A stretch of 7,608 nt of DNA from an uncultured bacterium (GTDB lineage Bacteria; Verrucomicrobiota; Kiritimatiellia; CAIKKV01), in contig CAIKKV010000350.1 in assembly GCA_903828035.1 (NCBI GenBank), positions 1 through 7,608 on the forward strand, given 5' to 3'. A program made the position numbers and the translations under genes. The notes below the pieces were generated by a model. The model worked only from the letters and a program-made list of their open reading frames with translations, made no database searches and was not told the origin of the DNA. This document shows, in pieces, positions 1-5,237 of this stretch (positions are counted from its first letter, which is position 1; every line of letters begins with the position of its first letter).

Positions 1-950
1 AGGGCGCTGAGCCCCGCCAGCCCGCCCGGCGCCTTCTCCGCCAGGGCGGTTCGCAGGGCGAGGGCGGAGGCTTCCGAGGGCAGCGAAAGAAAGAGGTCCA
101 GCCGGTCCCTGGGCGACGGCTCCAGCTGCAGGGTCGCTTCCGTCACGACGCCGAAGATCCCTTCCGAGCCGATGATCAGGTCCAGGAAGTCCATGACTCC
201 ATGGGTTTCCGACCAGGGGCCGCTGGCGTTTTTGATGGAGGGCCGCGCGTAGCGGGGCACGGGAATGTGAACGGCAGGGGCGTCTGGGCGCCGCAATTCG
301 AACTGGCCGTCCTGCGAGATGAACTGCCCGCGTGTGGCTTCAACCAGGAAGCCGTCGGGGGTGAGGAAGGCCAGCGAGCGGATCCAGCGCCGCATGGCGC
401 CGGCTTCGCCGGGGATGAAGCCCGAGGCGTTGCAGGCGATGCAGCCGCCGAGCGTCGCATCGGCCCGGCTGGTGGGGTCGACGGCGAAGAACAGGCGGCG
501 CTCCGTGGCGGCCAGCACGCGGTTGCGCAGGTCTTCGAGAATCGGGCCCGCGGGGGCCCGGACGGTCCGGGCGGCTTCGTCGACAAGGGGCTCCGGGGTC
601 AGCAGGGTGGATAGGGAGAGGATTACGCCGCCCTGGGCCGTGGCGCTGCCGGTCAGGTTCGAGCGGCCGGCGGAGAGGGTGACGGGAATCGCGGCCTTGG
701 CGCAGGCGTGCAGGATCAGGGCGCACTCCCGCGTGGTGGCGGGGCGGGCGAGGGCCTCGGCCTGGGCGGGGAGATTGGAGCTGTCCTTCGCATAGCCATC
801 CAGGATGTCGGCATCCAGGGTCAGTTCAAGGCCGAACCCGGTTTTGAGGAACTCGGCCAGGGCCGGCAGGGAGGGGCGGGTGGCGGCGAAAGCGGCAATG
901 CGGTCGTAGGCCTCTTTCGGGGCGGCGTACTGGGTGGTTATGATGTGCAT
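1..950 (-). CDS. FAD-linked oxidoreductase, GlcD/D-lactate dehydrogenase type (3' end cut by window edge)
   Basis: The frame is open from an ATG at 950 down to position 1, giving 316 residues with no stop, so the C-terminus lies outside the window. It looks like the PCMH-type FAD-binding domain of the VAO family, which oxidises 2-hydroxy acids such as D-lactate or glycolate and passes electrons on through flavin. Visible blocks are the pyrophosphate-binding loop SAGRSNLTG (residues 93-101) followed by a GGVILSL strand, DPTSRADATLGGCIACNASG (158-177), the KNASG segment (240-244) and IIGSEGIFGVVTEATL (259-274). The start is supported by AAGGA (plus-strand 956-960) five bases upstream. The missing part should hold the FAD-oxidase C-terminal substrate domain, and possibly a fused Fe-S domain as in longer D-lactate dehydrogenases. 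The family call is firm; the substrate is not. It is transcribed away from the fumarase operon. Confidence 0.9.
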   Translation of the reverse strand, partial: MHIITTQYAAPKEAYDRIAAFAATRPSLPALAEFLKTGFGLELTLDADILDGYAKDSSNLPAQAEALARPATTRECALILHACAKAAIPVTLSAGRSNLTGSATAQGGVILSLSTLLTPEPLVDEAARTVRAPAGPILEDLRNRVLAATERRLFFAVDPTSRADATLGGCIACNASGFIPGEAGAMRRWIRSLAFLTPDGFLVEATRGQFISQDGQFELRRPDAPAVHIPVPRYARPSIKNASGPWSETHGVMDFLDLIIGSEGIFGVVTEATLQLEPSPRDRLDLFLSLPSEASALALRTALAEKAPGGLAGLSA

Positions 951-974
951 GGGAGTCCTTATGATGCAAGCGGC

Positions 975-1003
975 ACAATAAAGTAGGGCCTCCCCTTGGT
1001 CAA
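975..1003 (-). promoter_or_regulatory. Probable sigma70-like promoter for the FAD oxidoreductase
   Basis: On the minus strand, TTGACC (998-1003, five of six matches to the -35 consensus) is followed after exactly 17 bases by TATTGT (975-980, four of six matches to the -10 consensus). Transcription would start near 967, giving a leader of about 17 bases that contains the AAGGA ribosome site. Spacing and position fit well, but short matches like this arise by chance and the host's consensus is unknown. Confidence 0.45.
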
Positions 1004-1200
1004 GGCGACACTCCTCTTGCCGGGCGGGTTGCGTGATGCGGGGTGTGCCGTTTCGGCAACGGGCTGCCGGCCGCTTTTGCGCGCTGGCGCCACCCGGCGT
1101 GGCTTCGGGGACATTAAGTCCACCTCGCCGCGCCGGTCATCGCCATCATCGCAAAATCGGCTCGGTATCCCGTTGCTGATCGAAACGGCATACCCCCGTA

Positions 1201-1252
1201 GCCATCGCGCGCCCTGCTCACTGACGTTCGCTCGGGCGGCGCGCGAGATGGC
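1201..1252. repeat. Internal palindrome within the left arm
   Basis: GCCATCGCGCGCC at 1201-1213 can pair with GGCGCGCGAGATGGC at 1238-1252 apart from a 2-base bulge, giving a 13-bp GC-rich stem around a loop of about 24 bases. The right arm keeps the equivalent blocks (1372-1385 and 1337-1350) but pairs less well at its outer end. This substructure therefore appears to belong to the repeat unit rather than to the junction between arms. Confidence 0.5.
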
Positions 1253-1479
1253 TTCCGCAAAAGCCCGCCGAAGAGACTGTCCAAACGCTCATCATTTCCT
1301 CGCAAGTGCAGCCATCGGGCACCATGTGGGGACCAACTCGCGCGCCGCCCATGCGTGCTCGGCAGAGCCGCGGGCGCGCGATGGCTATGGGGTTGCGGCG
1401 TTTCGATCAGCCGCGGCAATGGCGATGCGATTTGGCGATGATGAGGGGCGAAGGCGAGGCGACGTGGAATAATGGTCCC

Positions 1480-1510
1480 GGCGCCTCCAGCCTGAGCCCC
1501 TCAGGGCGCC
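1480..1510. repeat. Small hairpin in the right arm
   Basis: CCTGAG (1491-1496) pairs perfectly with CTCAGG (1500-1505) over a 3-base loop. Outside it GGCGC (1480-1484) pairs with GCGCC (1506-1510), leaving a one-sided 6-base bulge. It is not followed by a T run on either strand, so it does not look like an intrinsic terminator. The left arm carries a different short hairpin at the corresponding place (GCCAC 1089-1093 with GTGGC 1099-1103). Confidence 0.4.
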
Positions 1511-1632
1511 AAAGCGCGCGCCAGGCCATGGCCGAAACGCCGCAACCCGCGTCACGCAACCGACATCCGTATTCATCGTTCCGGCATGACGCGGGCTTGC
1601 TCCGCGGGCGGGGACGTGATAAAAGGGAGGAT

Positions 1633-2520
1633 ATGAAGCCAGCCACATTCTGGACCGATTCCTTTCTTGAGCTGATCCGGCGGGCCTCCACCGACCTGCC
1701 GGCCGATGTGGAGGGCCGGCTGCGCACGTTGCGCAAGGCCGAGGAGCCGGGCAGCCGGGCGGTCTGGGTGTTCGATACGCTCCTGGAAAATGTGGCGCTG
1801 GCCCGCTCCCGCAACCAGCCCCTATGCCAGGACACGGGAACCCCCTTGTTTTTCATCCGCACCCCGCGGGCGTTCGACCAGTCCATCCTGGAGAAGGCCG
1901 TCCGCGCGGCCGTCGCCACGGCCACCCGCCGCGGCTGGCTGCGGCAGAATGCCGTCGATTCCATCACCGGCTCCGCGTTCACCGACAACCTGGCGCCCGG
2001 CCTGCCTTCCCTTCACCTGGAGCAGGCGTCCATCCGGAGCGTGGAGGCGCGACTCATCCTCAAGGGCGGGGGCAGCGAGAACATGGGCGCCCAATACAGC
2101 CTGCCGGATGAGTCGGTGGGAGCCGGGCGCGACCTGGAAGGCGTCCGCCGGTGCGTCCTGGACGCCCTCGTGCGGGCGCAGGGAAAAGGCTGCGCCCCGG
2201 GCTTGCTGGGCGTCTGCGTCGGGGGCGACCGCTCCGGCGGCATGCTCGAGGCGAAGCGGCAGTTCCTGCGTCCCCTGGACGACCGCTCCCCCGTTCCCGC
2301 CCTGGCCGCGCTGGAGGAGCGCCTCGAGCGCGAGGCGCTGGCGCTGGGAATCGGGCCCATGGGCTTCGGCGGAAAGGGCACGGTGATGGGGATCAAAATC
2401 GGGACGCTGGCCCGCCTTCCCGCCTCCTTCTTCGTTTCCGTCGCCTACATGTGCTGGGCCTGCCGGCGGCAGGGGTTCACCGCGCGGCCCGACGGTTCCA
2501 TCATCCGGTGGCTGGCATGA
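1633..2520 (+). CDS. Class I (Fe-S) fumarate hydratase, alpha subunit
   Basis: This 295-residue protein matches the N-terminal half of class I fumarases and the alpha subunit of the split form, which with the beta subunit reversibly hydrates fumarate to L-malate in the cytoplasm using a [4Fe-4S] cluster. The three family cysteine ligands can be placed at C65 (CQDTGT), C187 (GCAPGLLGVCVGGD) and C274 (CWACRR). D67 matches the active-site aspartate that follows the first ligand. The conserved KGGGSENM block is at 144-151 and GFGGKGTVMG at 244-253. The frame is open further upstream, but that stretch is repeat DNA; the ATG at 1633 follows GGGAGG (1625-1630) and gives the usual length, although the 2-base spacing is short. 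No convincing promoter was found; one may lie in the inverted repeat. L-tartrate dehydratase alpha is homologous and cannot be excluded. The oxygen-labile cluster suggests a low-oxygen lifestyle. Confidence 0.93.
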   Translation: MKPATFWTDSFLELIRRASTDLPADVEGRLRTLRKAEEPGSRAVWVFDTLLENVALARSRNQPLCQDTGTPLFFIRTPRAFDQSILEKAVRAAVATATRRGWLRQNAVDSITGSAFTDNLAPGLPSLHLEQASIRSVEARLILKGGGSENMGAQYSLPDESVGAGRDLEGVRRCVLDALVRAQGKGCAPGLLGVCVGGDRSGGMLEAKRQFLRPLDDRSPVPALAALEERLEREALALGIGPMGFGGKGTVMGIKIGTLARLPASFFVSVAYMCWACRRQGFTARPDGSIIRWLA

Positions 2521-3098
2521 AAATAAAACCTCTTCAAGCCCCATTCGAGTCCGGCCGGCTGGCCTCCCTGCGCGCGGGGGACACCGTTTCGATTTCCGGG
2601 CTGATCTACACGGGCCGCGACCGCCTTCACAAGCACCTGTTCGAAGGCGGCTCGTCGCCCGTGCCGCTGGCCGGCGCGGCGATTTATCATTGCGGGCCGG
2701 TGATGGTGGAGGCGAAAGGCGGCTGGCGCGTCGCGGCCGCGGGGCCCACCACCTCCATCCGCGAGGAGCCCTACATGGCGCGGATCATCCGCACGCTGGG
2801 CGTGAGGGTGGTGATCGGCAAGGGCGGCATGGGGCCTGGCACGGCCCTGGCCTGCGCCGAATGCGGGGCGGTCTACCTGGAGGCGGTGGGCGGCGCCGCC
2901 CAGGTGCTGGCGGCCTGCATCCAGCAGGTCCGCGGCGTCCATTTCCTGAAGGAGTTCGGCCAGGCTGAGGCGCTTTGGGAGCTGGAGGTGCGCGAGTTCC
3001 CGGCGCTGGTCAGCATCGATTCCCGGGGAGTCAATCTGCACGCCGAGATCGAGCGCGCCTCGCGCGATGCCTTTTCCCGCCTGAGGGGTGGCTCGTGA
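2517..3098 (+). CDS. Class I (Fe-S) fumarate hydratase, beta subunit
   Basis: This 193-residue protein corresponds to the C-terminal domain of class I fumarases, which completes the active site against the alpha subunit. Recognisable blocks are GLIYTGRDRLHKHL (residues 28-41), GPTTSIREEPYMARII (76-91), VIGKGGMG (99-106), YLEAVGGAAQVLA (120-132) and ELEVREFPALVSIDSRG (155-171). R34, T78/T79, R82 and K102 fall where this family places its dicarboxylate-binding residues. The ATG overlaps the alpha stop as ATGA, which implies translational coupling and 1:1 synthesis, with GGTGG (2507-2511) as a modest ribosome site. The next gene, fmt, overlaps this stop in the same way. Fumarase versus L-tartrate dehydratase is not decided by the sequence; fumarase is the likelier default. 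Confidence 0.93.
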   Translation: MKIKPLQAPFESGRLASLRAGDTVSISGLIYTGRDRLHKHLFEGGSSPVPLAGAAIYHCGPVMVEAKGGWRVAAAGPTTSIREEPYMARIIRTLGVRVVIGKGGMGPGTALACAECGAVYLEAVGGAAQVLAACIQQVRGVHFLKEFGQAEALWELEVREFPALVSIDSRGVNLHAEIERASRDAFSRLRGGS

Positions 3099-4030
3099 GA
3101 GCCATTTTCATGGGCTCTCCCGAGTGCGCCTGCCCGGCCCTCGACGCCCTGGCGGCCATGCCGGGCGTGGAGGTGGTTGCCGTGGTGGCGCAGCCCGACC
3201 GCCCCCAGGGGCGGGGGCTGCATCTCCACCCCTGCGCGGTCAAGGCGCATGCCCTTCAGATGGGGCTCCCGGTTCTCACGCCGCCGAAGGTGAACCAGCC
3301 CGAGGTGGTGGCGGAGCTGGCGGCGTTGAAGCCGGACATCGTGGTGGTCATGGCCTTCGGGCAGATCATGAGAAGGGGAATCCTGGAGCTGGCGCCCCTG
3401 GGCTGCCTCAATGTGCATGCCTCGCTGCTGCCCCGCTACCGCGGCGCCGCCCCGGCCCAGTGGGCCATTGTGCGCGGCGAGACCGTGACCGGCGTCACCA
3501 CCATGCGCATGAACGAGGGGCTCGATACGGGCGACATGCTGCTGACGCTCGAGGTGCCGATCGAGCCGGAAGACACCGGCGGCTCCCTGCTGACGAAGCT
3601 GGGAATGGCCGGCGGGCGGGTGCTTCCGCCGACGGTGGAGGGGCTGCGGAGCGGAACGCTCCAAGGGGAGGCGCAGGATAGCCGGCTGGCGACCCTGGCC
3701 CCGAAATTGAGCAAGGCGGACGGCGTCCTGGACTGGCGTCTTCCGGCCGCGGAGCTGGCGCGGCGGGTGCGGGCCTTCAATCCGTGGCCCTGCTGCTCGT
3801 GCGAAGCGCCGGCCGGATCCGGGAACGCCATGCGGGTGTTGAAAGTCCGCGAGGAGGCGGGGCCGGGCGCGCCGGGCGAGGTGCTGGGCGCCTCGGGCGA
3901 GGGGCTGCTCGTGGCCTGCGGGGAAGGGGCGCTGCGGCTGCTGGAGGTGCAGCCGGCCGGGAAGAAGAGCATGAGCGGTTCTGATTTCCTCCGCGGCAGC
4001 CGCCTGGCTGCCGGGTGTCGGATGGGCTGA
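3095..4030 (+). CDS. fmt: Methionyl-tRNA formyltransferase
   Basis: The 311-residue product transfers a formyl group from 10-formyltetrahydrofolate to initiator Met-tRNA, the bacterial step that prepares fMet for translation initiation. The Rossmann-like N-terminal domain opens with IFMGSPE (residues 4-10). The catalytic trio is intact: N106 and H108 in LNVHASLLPRYRGAAP (105-120) and D144 in GLDTGDM (142-148). The C-terminal tRNA-binding OB-type domain begins near residue 200, with VRAFNPWP (225-232) and LQPAGKK-like VQPAGKK (285-291) followed by DFLRG (297-301). The length is normal for the family. The start is a GTG whose first bases overlap the fumarase beta stop (GTGA), with GAGGGG (3083-3088) six bases upstream. 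In many bacteria fmt sits next to def, priA or rsmB; here it is coupled to fumarase, and no def is seen in the window. Confidence 0.96.
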   Translation: MRAIFMGSPECACPALDALAAMPGVEVVAVVAQPDRPQGRGLHLHPCAVKAHALQMGLPVLTPPKVNQPEVVAELAALKPDIVVVMAFGQIMRRGILELAPLGCLNVHASLLPRYRGAAPAQWAIVRGETVTGVTTMRMNEGLDTGDMLLTLEVPIEPEDTGGSLLTKLGMAGGRVLPPTVEGLRSGTLQGEAQDSRLATLAPKLSKADGVLDWRLPAAELARRVRAFNPWPCCSCEAPAGSGNAMRVLKVREEAGPGAPGEVLGASGEGLLVACGEGALRLLEVQPAGKKSMSGSDFLRGSRLAAGCRMG

Positions 4031-4054
4031 TTTTTTCTGGAAAGGGTACAACGC

Positions 4055-4708
4055 ATGGCTGCCGTCGATGAATGGATTGTCCGGGAATATTTCGAGTTCC
4101 ACGGTTTTTTTGTCATGCAGCCCCGCAAGTACCAGGTGCCCGGCCGCGCCAAGACGGCGATGGAGGAGATCGACCTGATCATCTGCCGCCCCAATCTGGC
4201 GGAGCAGCGGCTGCCCGACCGGATCGTCTGGACGGGCGCGGACCTGTCGGGGGTGGCCCGGGCCGTCGTGGGGGTGCGCGGCTGGCACACGGAGCGTTTT
4301 TCGGCCAATACGTTCGAGCAGGCGCCCGACATCCTCCGGTTCGCCGAGGCCGACGTCGTGCGGCTGGCGGAGCGGCGGTTCGGGGCGGCCGGGGTGGCGA
4401 AAGTGCTGTGCCTGCCGCAGCTGCCCGCCACGCCCGAGCTGCGGGACCGGGCCCTCGACGTGCTGAAGGACCGCGGCGTGGACGGCGTGCTGCCGTTCCC
4501 CACGCTCCTCCAGGAGCTGGTGTCGATGATCGATGTGAACAAGAATTACGAAAAGTCGGATGTGCTGCAGACGGTCCGGATTCTCAAGGCCTACGGCCTG
4601 CTGACCGTGGAGCGGCAGATGGACCTCTTTGAGCGCAAGAAGCGGCCGGCCCGGCGGAAGAAGAAGCCCGCTCCCGTCACGCCAGCAGGTGCTGCAGGAG
4701 AATCTTGA
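4055..4708 (+). CDS. Hypothetical protein with possible nuclease-like alpha/beta domain and basic tail
   Basis: I do not recognise this 217-residue protein. It lies 24 bases after fmt with a clear ribosome site (AAAGGG 4041-4046, eight bases from the ATG), so it is probably the last gene of the operon. Residues 5-20 look like an amphipathic helix (EWIVREYFEFHGFF). A strand with acidic residues follows (EEIDLIICRP, 37-46), then a hydrophobic strand (ARAVVGVRGWH, 68-78), a helix (92-109) and a strand (KVLCLPQLP, 116-124). This order resembles PD-(D/E)XK nuclease folds, with D40 in the metal position, but the usual E-x-K is replaced by G-V-R, so activity is doubtful. Residues 128-190 are mostly helical, and the tail (194-206) is rich in K and R, suggesting nucleic-acid contact. 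No signal peptide or membrane segment is seen. Its last 32 bases overlap the end of mntP on the other strand. Confidence 0.8.
   Translation: MAAVDEWIVREYFEFHGFFVMQPRKYQVPGRAKTAMEEIDLIICRPNLAEQRLPDRIVWTGADLSGVARAVVGVRGWHTERFSANTFEQAPDILRFAEADVVRLAERRFGAAGVAKVLCLPQLPATPELRDRALDVLKDRGVDGVLPFPTLLQELVSMIDVNKNYEKSDVLQTVRILKAYGLLTVERQMDLFERKKRPARRKKKPAPVTPAGAAGES
4677..4708. other. Tail-to-tail overlap of convergent genes
   Basis: The last 32 bases of the 217-residue hypothetical protein (plus strand, stop at 4706-4708) are also the last 32 bases of mntP (minus strand, stop at 4677-4679). Both frames are open and end normally. There is therefore no intergenic space for a terminator, and both transcripts must run into each other's coding sequence. 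Confidence 0.85.
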
Positions 4709-5237
4709 TCCCGATTCCGATCAGGGCCAGCCCGGCGATCACTTCCATGACGCGCTCGTTGACGTGCCGGGAATGGCGGCCGATGTAGACTCCCGCCAGG
4801 GAGATGGCGAAGGTGATCACCCCGATCAGGATCGCGGGGCCCATGATCGCCATGTGGCCCAGCCCCAGCGTGACGCCCACTGCGAGGGCGTCCAGGCTGG
4901 TGGCGATGGCCAGGATCAGGAGCACGGAGCTGTTCAGCGGATCCTTTTCCTCTTCAACCTCTTTCAGCTTGAACGATTCGTAGATCATCTTGAGCCCGAG
5001 AAGGGTCAGGATCATAAAGATCACCCAGTGGTCGTAGGTGGTGATGTACTGCCGCAGGCCGATGCCGGTCAGTCCTCCGATCACCGGCATGATGGCCTGG
5101 AACAGGCCGAAGGCGAACGCGATTTTCAGCGCGTGGTGCAGCTTCAGGTTGCGGATGGCCATGCCGCTTGCGACGGCGATGGCGAACGCATCCAGTGAAA
5201 GCGCTATGGCGATCAGTACGAGGGACCAGAAACTCAT
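4677..5237 (-). CDS. mntP: Manganese efflux pump MntP
   Basis: This 186-residue integral membrane protein matches the MntP (former DUF204/YebN) family, which exports Mn(II) across the inner membrane and protects against manganese toxicity. It has about six hydrophobic segments (roughly residues 4-24, 36-58, 70-88, 104-124, 132-152 and 163-183). They are arranged as an internal duplication with the paired signatures SLDAFAIAVASG (14-25) and TSLDALAVGVTLG (113-125), whose aspartates D16 and D116 are the expected metal-site acids. A charged loop (FKLKEVEEEKD, 89-99) separates the halves. The same frame is open further upstream, but the ATG at 5237 gives the family's usual length and N-terminus, with AAGGA (plus-strand 5248-5252) nine bases upstream. 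It overlaps the upstream glycosidase gene by 4 bp (ATGA). No yybP-ykoY-type manganese riboswitch could precede it here, because the upstream gene abuts directly. Confidence 0.95.
   Translation of the reverse strand: MSFWSLVLIAIALSLDAFAIAVASGMAIRNLKLHHALKIAFAFGLFQAIMPVIGGLTGIGLRQYITTYDHWVIFMILTLLGLKMIYESFKLKEVEEEKDPLNSSVLLILAIATSLDALAVGVTLGLGHMAIMGPAILIGVITFAISLAGVYIGRHSRHVNERVMEVIAGLALIGIGIKILLQHLLA

Larger units (their letters stand above)
1027..1561. repeat. Large imperfect inverted repeat (two opposed copies of a ~230-bp unit)
   Basis: The left arm (about 1027-1252) reappears as its reverse complement in the right arm (about 1330-1561), around a 77-bp centre. Anchor blocks lie in the same order: 1027-1036 with 1552-1561 (10 bases exact), 1049-1057 with 1531-1539 (exact), 1175-1187 with 1399-1411 (13 bases exact), 1199-1214 with 1372-1387 (16 bases exact) and 1234-1247 with 1337-1350 (14 bases exact). 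Between anchors the arms are diverged with small indels; I estimate 70-75% identity by eye in the better half. No transposase and no clear target-site duplication is visible. It could be two inverted insertions of a dispersed intergenic repeat, a non-autonomous element with very long terminal repeats, or a source of a long hairpin RNA. It fills the space between divergent genes. Confidence 0.85.

Noticed and set aside
996..1472. Open frames within the intergenic repeat on both strands
   Set aside because: They are Arg/Ala-rich, have no recognisable domain, and are what GC-rich palindromic DNA produces by chance.
1597..1623. TTGCTC and GATAAA as a promoter for the fumarase operon
   Set aside because: The spacer is only 15 bases and the transcription start would fall at or past the ribosome site, leaving almost no leader.
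1306..1632. N-terminal extension of fumarase alpha by 109 residues from an ATG at 1306
   Set aside because: The extension lies in the inverted repeat, has no fumarase similarity and no good ribosome site. The ATG at 1633 follows GGGAGG and gives the family's usual length.
3994..4036. Hairpin (8-bp stem 3994-4001 with 4006-4013) followed by TTTTTT at 4031-4036 as an intrinsic terminator after fmt
   Set aside because: The T run starts 17 bases after the stem instead of directly after it, the stem lies inside fmt coding sequence, and the next gene begins 24 bp downstream with its own ribosome site. Read-through is more likely.
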